A stretch of DNA of 64,000 bases from Cladorhizidae sp. MBARI D1340-BT2 (taxonomy: Eukaryota > Porifera > Demospongiae > Poecilosclerida > Cladorhizidae): positions 31,703,529 through 31,767,528 of the forward strand of contig JAQNBH010000015.1 of NCBI GenBank assembly GCA_028752905.1. Direction: 5' to 3'. Below, piece after piece: positions 40,801 through 53,200 of this stretch. A program made the position numbers and the translations under genes. The notes beneath the pieces are model-generated. The model saw nothing but the letters and a program-made list of their open reading frames with translations. It was not told the DNA's origin and searched no databases. How positions within the stretch are numbered: the first letter of the stretch is position 1; every line of letters starts with the position of its first letter.

Positions 40801-43800
40801 TGCTTCTTCATCGCATGTGATTTTGTCAACCTGCGCATTATTTAGAAAGCTATACTAAGCAGAGTTTCTAAGCAATAGATGTGCTACTTGTAGTCATCAT
40901 CAGCTCTCAGAGCTGTCGGCGAAGTCGGATTCCCAAGTATTCGCCATCTTCAATAAGGAGGTCAAAGGTAGGAATTCCATCTTGGAACAACATTGTGAAC
41001 CATGAGGACGTGGTAGAATGCTACTTTTGAGGAGGCGACGCAGCAGAAAAAAGGTACTGTGGGACCAGCCTTAACACTTGCTCTGCATCATCCTATGATC
41101 ATCCCTATACCACCAAGAATGCTATGGCAACCACTGCCCCACCCCTAGCCCCACAACCACTACCAACAAGAATGCTATGGCAACCACTGCCCCACCCCTA
41201 GCGCCACAACCACTACCACCAAGATGCTATGGCAACCACTGCCCCACCCCTAGTCCCACAACCACTACCACCAAGAATGCTATGGCAACCACTGCCCCAC
41301 CCCTATCCCCACAACCACTACTAACAAGAATGGCCCTGCCCTAGCCAGCCCTTGATAGGACAAGAACTTTGAATTTTGGACCTCCACGAATGATCCCTGA
41401 TGATACATGTACTTGTTGGTACTGGACATCCACGTGGACTACAATGGCTCCTACAAGGACCAAGTCCTAGCAACTGATTTCTGTCGTGTGGTTAGCTGAA
41501 ACCTCTCCTAGTTGGTGAGGACAAAATGGATACCACAGACATTTGTTTCACCTTTAGGATCATGAAATAAATATGCATTGAGAGTGTTATGCCTTAGGGC
41601 TACATCTCTGTACTGAACTCTAGCCCTAGCCTTAGCTCTCATAGCCTAGCCCTGACCCCAGCTCTCATAGCCTAGCCCTAGCCTTAGCTCTCATAGCCTA
41701 GCCCTAGCCTTAGCTCTCACAGCACTAGCCCTAGCCTTAGCTCTCACAGCACTAGCCCTAGCCTTAGCTCTCATAGCCTAGCCATAGCCTTAGCTCTCAT
41801 AGCCTAGCCCTAGCCTTAGCTCTCATAGCCTGGCCCTAGCCTTAGCTCTTAGCCTAGCCCTAGCCTTAGCTCTCATAGCACTAGCCCTAACCTTAGCTCG
41901 CATAGCCTAGCCCTAACCTTAGCTCTCATAGCCTAGCCCTAACCCTAGCTCTCATAGCCTAGCCCTAGCCTTAGCTTTCATAGCCTAGCCCTAGCCTTAG
42001 CTCTCACAGCACTAGCCCTAGTCTTAGCTCTCACAGCACTAGCCCTAGCCTTAGCTCTCATAGCCTAGCCCTAGCCTTAGCTCTCATAGCCTAGCCCTAG
42101 CCTTAGCTCTCATAGCCTGGCCCTAGCCTTAGCTCTTATAGCCTAGCCCTAGCCTTAGCTCCCATCCCTAACCTTAGCTCTCATAGCCTAGCCCTAACCT
42201 TAGCTCTCATAGCCTAGGCTCTCATAGCCTAGCCCTAGCCTTAGCTCTCATAGCCTAGCCCTAGCCTTAGCTCTGATAGCCTAGCCCTAGCTCTCATAGC
42301 CTAGCCCTAGCCTTAGCTCTCATAGCCTAGGCTCTCATAGCCTAGCCCTAGCCTTAGCTCTCATAGCCTAGCCCTAGCCTTAGCTCTGATAGCCTAGCCC
42401 TAGCTCTCATAGCCTAGCCCTAGCCTTAGCTCTCATAGCCTAGCCCTAACCCTAGCTCTCATAGCCTAGCCCTAGCCTTAGCTCTCACAGCACTAGCCCT
42501 AACCCTAGCTCTCATAGTCTAGCCCTAACCTTAGCTCTCATAGCACTAGCCCTAGCCTTAGCTCTCATAGCACTAGCCCTAGCCTTAGCTCTCATAGCCT
42601 AGCCATAGCCTAGCTCTCATAGCCTGGCCCTAGCCTTAGCCTAGCCCTAGCCTTAGCTCTCATAGCACTAGCCCTAACCTTAGCTCTCATAGCCTAGCCC
42701 TAACCTTAGCTCTCATAGCCTAGCCCTAACCCTAGCTCTCATAGCCTAGCCCTAGCCTTAGCTTTCATAGCCTAGCCCTAGCCTTAGCTCTCACAGCACT
42801 AGCCCTAGCCTTAGCTCTCACAGCACTAGCCCTAGCCTTAGCTCTCATAGCCTAGCCCTAGCCTTAGCTCTCATAGCCTAGCCCTAGCCTTAGCTCTCAT
42901 AGCCTGGCCCTAGCCTTAGCTCTTATAGCCTAGCCCTAGCCTTAGCTCTCATAGCACTAGCCCTAACCTTAGCTCTCATAGCCTAGCCCTAACCTTAGCT
43001 CTCATAGCCTAGGCTCTCATAGCCTAGCCCTAGCCTTAGCTCTCATAGCCTAGCCCTAGCCTTAGCTCTCATAGCCTAGCCCTAGCCTTAGCTCTGATAG
43101 CCTAGCCCTAGCCTTAGCTCTCATAGCCTAGCCCTAGCCTTAGCTCTCATAGCCTAGCCCTAACCCTAGCTCTCATAGCCTAGCCCTAGCCTTAGCTCTC
43201 ACAGCACTAGCCCTAACCCTAGCTCTCATAGTCTAGCCCTAACCTTAGCTCTCATAGCACTAGCCCTAGCCTTAGCTCTCATAGCACTAGCCCTAGCCTT
43301 AGCTCTCATAGCCTAGCCCTAGCCTTAGCTCTCATAGCCTAGCCCTAGCCTTAGCTCTCATAGCCTAGCCCTAGCCTTAGCTCTCATAACCTAGCCCTAG
43401 CCTTAGCTCTCATAGCCTAGCCCTAACCTTAGCTCTCATAGCCTAGCCCTAGCCTTAGCTCTCATAGCCTAGCCCTAGCCTTAGCTCTCATAGCCTAGCC
43501 CTAGCCTTAGCTCTCATAGCCTAGCCCTAGCCTTAGCTCTCACAGCACTGGCCCTAGCCTTAGCTCTCATAGCCTAGCCCTAACCCTAGCTCTCATAGCA
43601 CTAGCCCCAGGTCCCATAGCACCAGTCCTAGGTCCCATCACTAGCCCTACAGCAGGTTTCATAGCCCTAGCCCTACAGCAGGTTCCATAGCCCTAGACCT
43701 AGCTGACAATGTTTCAAGGTGCTCATATGAAAGAGTTGTGGCCTCAGAGTGTGAAGACTTCGGTGTCGGGACCAGACCTGACAGAAGATAAAAAGAGAAG

Positions 43801-46800
43801 ACAGAAGCCTCACAGAAGCCTGCATAACTATCTCATCAACACTTGCATGCAATGTAAATCATACTTCATTATAACATATCTTATCCCCTCAACACTAGTC
43901 TGCTGAGACACTGATTAATGGTTGTATAATTGTTTGCAGTTGCTCAGTGTATCAACCTGATTGGACAGAGTCATAATCACACTTCGTAATTTCACTATAC
44001 ATCTATGGTTGCATCCTGAACCAATGAGAGGCAACCTATACAAGGGGAGCTTGTGAGTGGTGAAGGAGACTTGTCCTTGCACTGCCAATATAGACTGTTG
44101 CATTTTTGGGGGGAGAGTGACCCACATGTATTTCCCCCCTTTTTTCTTCTTGCGGTTACCACTTTATAACTCCATAGATTCCGTAAACTTCATGGTATGG
44201 ACTTGATATATAGCTCAAAAGATAGGTCTCTCTTTGTGCTCTCTGTTGATACTAAAATATTTTTAATAAGTATAACTATAGCCAAGTTACTGGAGCTACA
44301 AGTGGAGGGAACCTCAAAAACCTGAATGACTGATTTTGCCGCATAAATATCTCCAGATTGCCAAGTGCTAGAGAGTTGAAATTAGCACCGGTGGCTAGAG
44401 GAAGCCCTCCTCTATTCACTGAGTGTTTTCATTAGGCACTAAAATGTAAGTACGTGGTCAAGCGGGCGGGTGGAAAATGAATTTCGTTAATAATCCATAA
44501 AACGCATTTTCCACCCACGCACTTGACCATGTGCTTATGTTTTAGCGCCTAATGAAAACACTCATTGAATAGAGTAGAGCCACTGCTAATTTCAAATCTT
44601 TAGCACTTTGCAATCTGGAGATATTTATGCGGCCAAATCAGGCATTCAAGTTCCCTCCACTTTAGGTCTAGTAACTTGCCTATAGTTATACTTATGAAAC
44701 ATATTTTAGTATCAAAAGAGAGCACACAGAGAGACCTATCTTTTGAGCTATATATCAGTCCATACCATGAAGTTTACAGAATCTACGGAGCTATAAAGTG
44801 GTAACCACACGTTAAAATTTTTTTTTTAATGCAACTGTCCCCCCCTCCCTTCACTCTAACAGGCTTTACGGGAGACTTTCTCTGGTGGCAGCACATCAGA
44901 GGGGGACTGAGCTTAATCCCTCAACACCTCACACTCGGAATAGATGGCAACTACATACACACAGCATTTCAAAAGTGACCAACCAGCAGAACCAGAGAAT
45001 GGTGACGCCAAGTGCGGCCTCCGACACAGTCTCTTCTCCACCGTGTACAGGATACATCCAATCCCAGAACCCACTGTAACAACACAGCGAGAGGGGGAGG
45101 GGGTGGAGCACAAGGAGGAGTGGGAGGAGCAGGAGGGGAAGGGGGTGGAATAATAGATAGAGTAGGAGGGGGAGGGGGGAGACAAAAATGGAAAGAGGAT
45201 GCTGGAGAGGAAGGAGGCAGGAACGAGGGTGAAAAAGTAGTCATGGTGGTACAAATTCATGAGAGAGGCACTGCACGAAGGGACCAGAGCAGAGGAGACA
45301 TGACGAGACAGACACACAGGCAGAGGGGAACAACAGAGGAGAGGTGAGGAGATAAGAGACACAGGCAGAGGGGAACAACAGAGGAGAGGTGAGGAGATGG
45401 ACACACAGGCAGAGGGGAACAACAGAGGAGAGGTGAGGAGATGGACACACAGGCAGAGGGGAACAACAGAGGAGAGGTGAGGAGATAGACACACAGGCAG
45501 AGGGGAACAACAGAGGAGAGGTGAGGAGACAGACACACAGGCAGAGGGGAACAACAGAGGAGAGGTGAGGAGACACAGGCAGAGGGGAACAACAGAGGAG
45601 AGGTGAGGAGACACAGGCAGAGGGGAACAACAGAGGAGAGGTGAGGAGACAGACACACAGGCAGAGGGGAACAACAGAGGAGAGGTGAGGAGATAAGACA
45701 CACAGGCGGAGGGGAACAACAGAGGAGAGGTGAGGAGACACAGGCAGAGGGGAACAACAGAGGAGAGGTGAGGAGACAGACACACAGGCAGAGGGGAACA
45801 ACAGAGGAGAGGTGAGGAGATAAGAGACACAGGCAGAGGGGAACAACAGAGGAGAGGTGAGGAGATGGACACACAGGCAGAGGGGAACAACAGAGGAGAG
45901 GTGAGGAGATGGACACACAGGCAGAGGGGAACAACAGAGGAGAGGTGAGGAGATAGACACACAGGCAGAGGGGAACAACAGAGGAGAGGTGAGGAGACAC
46001 AGGCAGAGGGGAACAACAGAGGAGAGGTGAGGAGACACAGGCAGAGGGGAACAACAGAGGAGAGGTGAGGAGATAGACACACAGGCAGAAAGGAGCAAGT
46101 AAAGAAAAGAGGAAATGAGCAGGGAGACTGATGGCTGCCATGAAGAAACATACTCTGGTTCCATCTCTTCCTGTTGTTCAGCCGTAGTGTTGAGACCCTG
46201 CCAATACACACAGAGTTGACATCACCAGCTGCCCCAGTGTTTCTACACTGACACATCTGAACATACATTTGTTGGAACCTATCTGAACCCTATCTTCTAT
46301 CTGAACCCTATCTGAACAGTCTGAACCCTATCTGAACCCTGTGAACCCTATCTGAACATCATCTGAACCCTACCATCTGAACCCTGTGAACCCTATCTGA
46401 ACACTGTCTGAACCCTGTGAACCCTATCTGAACCCTGTGAGCCCTATCTGAACACTGTCTGAACCCTATATGAACCCTGCCTGAACCCTATCTGACCCCA
46501 TCTGAACCCTACCTGAACCTTATTTGAACCCGTTATTTGTAAGTCACGAACACATGCACAAGAAGGCATGAGAAACAAGGTCATCCCGAAGGAAACCCTG
46601 ACTGACGGGCATTAACTAGTGGTGCACCAAGTGTGTGCTATTAGCAGCAGCAGTCATCCCACACCCTTTTTGCTTGTTACAACCCTAGCATTACATCATC
46701 AACAGCATATAGATTAAGCAATGGCTTAGGCCAGGCCAGTTGCTGTGGCAACCTGACAATGCAGATGATGTCATGCTAGGTTGTGATGTGAGAGAGAGAT

Positions 46801-49800
46801 CAGCCCATGCTCTCAAATCACAAGTCCGGGAGACATCACCGGAGCATAGGATGCCCCAACATTATTCCACTTCATCTAATTCTCCCACGTGCTTGGAAAT
46901 CCCCAAGCTCTGATATTGAGGGAACATTCATCACAATCTTTTCACTCACGAGAGGTCTATTTCTGTCCCTCCATTCTTGAAACTTGGCAAAGAGACACAC
47001 CACAAGACCGGCCATGCCCCCTGGAGAGAACACAGTCACCATAGCAACAGCAGTTACATAGGTCAGCTACACCAGACTGCCCATGCCCCCTGGAGATAAC
47101 ACAGTCGCCATAGCAACAGCAGTAACATAGGTCAGCTACACCAGACTGGCCATGCCCCCTGGAGAGAACAGTCGCCATAGCAACAGCAGTTACATAGGTC
47201 AGCTACACCAGACTGGCCATGCCCCCTGGGGAATGCACACAGTCACCATGGCAACAACAGTTACCTAGGTCACTGCATGGCACAGTGTGGGAGGAGACAG
47301 AGCTCCTCGCACATGCCACACAGACCAAACATTGACCCAAGGCAAGTTGAAGACAATGCTCTATACAGACACATGACTTACCAGAATGGCCAAGCTATAC
47401 CACAACTCATTACATATTCATGAGAAATGATCTGGTTGCGTGACATGAGATTATAAAAGATGTCTATTGCACTTGCACTGAAAATGAATTCTTTAAGAAG
47501 AGACTCTTTGACATGCATCGGTTCTTGATGTTCACTAAACCATTCAACGCCAACTTTATTTTGTGGTTTGTTGTAATAATTCTTATAAAAAACACTCTGA
47601 ACTTCTCCAGTTCATTAGAATAGAGATATAATAAGCTGAAATTTGGTGTAAGAATCAGCTCCATTGACAAACTATGCAGTGCTATGTCACTATGTCTATA
47701 ATAAAACTTACAGCATCCAGGAGTGAGCACATCCTTGTTCATGGGAGAAAGAATTCAGAATGATTCCTGGTAAGCATAGGTGCCTGTACGGCTTTCTGAA
47801 GAAGAACTTCCAGGAACAGAAGGGAAAGCTAGGAAGAGAACCATTCACGATGGCAGTTGCAATTCTCAGCCATTAAAAAAAAAATAAAAAATATTTTGAT
47901 CGCTCGCTCCGTCTAAGTGGAAGTAAAGTTTTTTAATCAGCCGAATCGTATGGAGTATGGAAGTGTGGCACAAATTCTTCATTTTAATATTTCAAAAATC
48001 GCGACAATGTCTGAGTTTGTAGCATATGACACTTATGGTGACAACCAGCTAAGGCTTAGCCTCTGCCTTCAGGCTTTTGTACTTTTAGTTTTGAGATGGA
48101 GTTTTAGGAGTTGATTCAAATTCCATTCTGCGGCTCACGTTTGACTTGGTACCAATAACTGGAACTTGATTATTTGGATCGACATCATTTCCCACTACGG
48201 TCATGCTAGATCCTCTCATATACACACACACTCAGACACAATGTAGAGATATGAGGTGCATAGATAGATGCATGTAGCACTTGGAATACGTCTTCTAGAG
48301 ATATGAGGTGCATAGATAGATGCATGTAGCACTTGGAATATGTCTTCTAGAGATATGAGGTGCACAGATAGATGCATGTAGCACTTGGAATACGTCTTCT
48401 AGAGATATGAGGTGCATAGATAGATAGATGCATGTAGCACTTGGAATATGTCTTCTAGAGATATGAGGTGCATAGATAGGCAGATGCATGTAGCACTTGG
48501 AATACGTCTTCTAGAGATATGAGGTGCATAGATAGATAGATGCATGTAGCACTTGGAATATGTCTTCAGGTGCATAGATAGGCAGATGCATGTAGCACTT
48601 GGAATATGTCTTCTAGAGATATGAGGTGCATAGATAGGCAGATGCATGTAGCACTTGGAATATGTCTTCTAGAGATATGAGGTGCATAGATAGGCAGATG
48701 CATGTAGCACTTGGAATACGTCTTCTAGAGATATGAGGTGCATAGATAGATGCATGTAGCACTTGGAATACGTCTTCTAGAGATATGAGGTGCATAGATA
48801 GGCAGATGCATGTAGCACTTGGAATACGTCTTCTAGAGATATGAGGTGCATAGATAGGCAGATGCATGTAGCACTTGGAATACGTCTTCTAGAGATATGA
48901 GGTGCATAGATAGGCAGATGCATGTAGCACTTGGACTTCTAGAGATATGAGGTGCATAGATAGGCAGATGCATGTAGCACTTGGAATATGTCTTCTAGAG
49001 ATATGGGTGCATAGATAGGCAGATGCATGTAGCACTTGGAATATGTCTTCTAGAGATATGAGGTGCATAGATAGGCAGATGCATGTAGCACTTGGAATAC
49101 GTCTTCTAGAGATATGAGGTGCATAGATAGGCAGATGCATGTAGCACTTGGAATACGTCTTCTAGAGATATGAGGTGCATAGATAGGCAGATGCATGTAG
49201 CACTTGGAATACGTCTTCTAGACACCTACCAATGAGATGTACAGCTCCTCCTCCGGCAAAGTCCAGCACGTACATTCTGTGTCTGAAGCTGACCGATGTC
49301 TGATTGCAGTTCCAGGAGCAAGTGTGGTTGTCTTGGATGTGACTCTTCTCGTAGTTACAGAAGCGATAAGGGGAGAGAGAGTTGCAATGATCAGACCAGA
49401 TCAACCGTGCAACCACAGGGTGGAGTATACCCTGTAATAATAAATAATAACAGCAGTACTAACAGTAATAATAGTATAAGTAGTATTAATAGTAGTAATA
49501 GTAATAATAGTAGTAGTAGTAGTAATATAATAATAATAATAGTAGTAGTAATAGTAGTAGTAGAAATAGTACTACTACTACCACTACTACTACTAATTAT
49601 AATAATAGTAGTAGTACTTCTACACTTGTCGAGGGCAGCCTCTCGACATTGCCCAAGAACCATCAAGATGGCTCTTAGCCTGAACACAGACTGTTCATCA
49701 TGCAATTATCATTATGTCAATCTCTGTTGTGATTACATGTTTATTGTTCAGTTTCACACTTTTATTTTATATTGGCATATGGAAGCCTATGTGTGTTCTG

Positions 49801-50173
49801 TGCTTTGGACTTTGGTGTGTGTATTGTAGATTGTGTGATTTCCTGTTTCTTGGGAGGCAGGGTATTTAAACCCTGACTCCCAACTGTTGTGTTAGTCATT
49901 ATCTGGAGTATTCGATTGTTCTATTGGCTTTATATATTTCTCTTAATTAAGCTAAGGAGCGATTGTATAGCATCGATATTGCTCTGGTGGCAGTAATTGT
50001 TACCAAGTTGGGATTTATCTACTGAAGTGGCCATCAACATATGGTGGCAGCAGTGTTCAGCTGAAGTAGAACCTCAACACTACTACTACTACTACTACTA
50101 CACTACTACTACTACTACTACTAATAATAATAATAATAATAGTACTAATAGCACTAATAGTACTAATAGTACT

Positions 50174-50210
<37 letters not shown>

Positions 50211-53200
50211 ACAACAACAACAACAATAATAGTAATAATAATAATAATGCTGATGATAATAAATCTATAACAACAAAAATAAATTTAAAATGCATTCATA
50301 GAAATCCTACCCCGCGCTTCATGACCGTGCATATACCTGAAGTAGGCATGGCTACAATTGCCTCGGATTAGAGTGACCTCTTTTGACAGACCTCGTCTGC
50401 TGCAGCTAAAGGAAGTCGCAGCTGGGGTTGGCTCTGCTAAAATCCATGAAGATCACCCATTGTCACCTTTTTGTTGGAGATCGGGTGATTGGGTGATCTC
50501 AGGTAACTATTAGTCATGTTCAAATCATTGCACCCTCGATGCATGTGTCCTCAGCAGCGAGACAGAGGTTCCAATCAAATGGATGGATATGATTCTTTGA
50601 ATCAGCGAACACACACACACACTCACACTTAACACACACACACACACTGAATTTCCTGAGAGCAAGGCGTATCCACTTCTAGTGAGGGTTCAGAGTACTG
50701 ATAGAGCAGGCTGAGCAGCCAGCACTGTCTATTCATTAGAAACTGCGCGTACTACACGAGGGAACAGGGAGGTCGAGGCCTCGCATAGTGAAATCTAAAA
50801 AAAGTACATCAACCTCAAATCAGTGGCATAATAGTGATCAATTCGAAGGCATGGAGGGTTTAACAGAAGTGGAGTTAGAGAGTGGTCTATGCAAGGACGC
50901 AAAGTGAGTGATCAGGAAATACAATATACTTATTAAATACTGATGGAAACTGGAGGTATTTCTAGCCTATTCCTAGAATAATCCTACACTTAGCCGCACT
51001 TAGCCCTGCCCATAGCTATAGAATAACCTTACACTTAACCTTAGCTCCAGAATAACCCTGCCCTGCCTTAGCTCCAGAATAACCCTACACTTGACCCTGC
51101 CCTAGCTCCAGAATAACCCTACACTTAACCCAGCCCTGCCCTAGCTCCAGAATAACCCTACACTTGCCCCTGCCCTAGCTCCAGAATAACCCTACACTTA
51201 ACCCTGCCCTAGCTCCAGAATAACCCTACACTTTACCCTGCCCTAGCTCCAGAATAACCCTCGACTTAACCCTGCCCTAGCTCCAGAATAACCCTACACT
51301 TGCCCCTGCCACTAGCTCCAGAATAACCCTACACTTAACCCTGCCCTAGCTCCAGAATAACCCTACACTTGACCCTGCCCTAGCTCCAGAATAAACCAGG
51401 GGGGGGGGGGGGGGACATCTTCACTTTAATTTTTTTTTTTTTTAACCTGTGGTTACAACTTTAGAGCTCAGTAGATTCTGCAAACTTCATGGTATGGACT
51501 TGATATATAGCTCAAAAGATAGGTCTCTCTGTGTGCTCTCTTTTGATACTAAAATATGTTTCATAGGTATAACTATAGGCAAGTTACTAGACCCTAAAGG
51601 GAGGGACCTCAAAAACCTGCACCCCAAAACCATTCTGAGTTGCGAAGTGCAAAAAAATTAAAAATGGTACGAGTGGCTAGAGGAAGCTCTAGCGCATACA
51701 AGGATACAAGGACCTTTTGAGTAGGCGTTAAAAAATGTATTACCTGGTCAAGCGCGCGGTTGAAAAATTGAAGGCGTTGTAAAAGCAACACCTTCAATTT
51801 TCCAAACCGCGCGCTTGACCAGGTAATCAATTTTTAACGCCTACTCAAAATGGTCCTTGTATGCGCTAGAGCTTCCTCTAGCCACTCGTACCATTTTTAA
51901 TTTTTTTGCACTTCGCAACCCAGAATGGTTTTGGACGGCGGTTTTGGGGTGCAGGTTTTTGATGTCCCTCCGCTTTAGGGTCTAGTAACTTGCCTATAGT
52001 TATACCTATGAAACATATTTTAGTATCAAAAGAGAGCACACAGAGAGACCTATCTTTTGAGCTATATATCAAGTCCATACCATGAAGTTTGCAGAATCTA
52101 CTGAGCTCTAAAGTTGTAACCACAGGTTAAAAAAAAAAAATTTAAGTGAAGATGTCCCCCCCTTAAGGGGGGACATCTGCACTTTTTAATTTTAATTTTT
52201 TTAACCTGTGGTTACAACTTTAGAGCTCAGTAGATTCTGCAAACTTCATGGTATGGACTTGATATATAGCTCAAAAGATAGGTCTCTCTGTGTGCTCTCT
52301 TTTGATACTAAAATATGTTTCATAGGTATAACTATAGGCAAGTTACTACACCCTAAAGCGGAGGGACTTCAAAAACCTGCACCCCAAAACCGCCGTTGGA
52401 AACCATTCTGAGATGCGAAGTGCAAAAAAATTAAAAATGGTACGAGTGGCTAGAGGAAGCTCTAGAGCATACAATGACTATATTGAGTAGGCGTGAAAAA
52501 TTGATTACCTGGTCAAGCGCGCGGTTGGAAAATTGAAGGCGTTGACAAGGCGTCGCCAAATCAACGCCTTCAATTTTCCAACCGCGCGCTTGACCAGGTA
52601 ATCAATTTTTCACGCCTACTCAATATAGTCATTGTATGCTCTAGAGCTTCCTCTAGCCACTCGTACCATTTTTAATTTTTTTGCACTTCGCATCTCAGAA
52701 TGGTTTCCAACGGCGGTTTTGGGGTGCAGGTTTTTGAAGTCCCTCCGCTTTAGGGTCTAGTAACTTGCCTATAGTTATACCTATGAAACATATTTTAGTA
52801 TCAAAAGAGAGCACACAGAGAGACCTATCTTTTGAGCTATATATCAAGTCCATACCATGAAGTTTGCAGAATCTACTGAGCTCTAAAGTTGTAACCACAG
52901 GTAAAAAAAAAATTAAAAAAAAGTGCAGATGTCCCCCCTTAACCCAGCCCTGCCCTAGCTCCAGAATAACCCTATACTTGCCCCTGCCCTAGCTCCAGAA
53001 TAACCCTAGACTTAACCCTGCCCTAGCTCCAGAATAACCCTATAGTTGCCCCTGCCCTAGCTCCAGAATAACCCTAGATTTAACCCTGCCCTAGCTCCAG
53101 AATAACCCTACACTTGACCCTGCCCTAGCTCCAGAATAAACCTAGACTTAACCCTGCCCTAGCTCCAGAATAATCCTACACTTGCCCCTGCCCTAGCTCC

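Noticed and set aside
44955..44963. Alternative donor GTATGT for AMT exon 9, four bases later
   Set aside because: It looks stronger than GTGTGT but puts exon 10 out of frame; the phase-keeping site was preferred. cDNA should decide.
44913..46268. Frames of 290-450 codons reading SSPLLCCSPLPV repeats on the - strand
   Set aside because: Artefact of the purine-rich 34-44-bp array in intron 8. Only its two ends contain true AMT exons 8 and 9, in different frames.
49391..50371. Poly-Leu, poly-Ser/Asn and poly-Gln-like frames
   Set aside because: They come from trinucleotide microsatellites in AMT intron 5.
51449..52898. A 63-81-residue frame starting MVTTLELSRFCKLHGMD in four hairpin arms
   Set aside because: The arms are copies of one sequence, so the same frame in all is expected. 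It ends at different places and matches no protein known to me.
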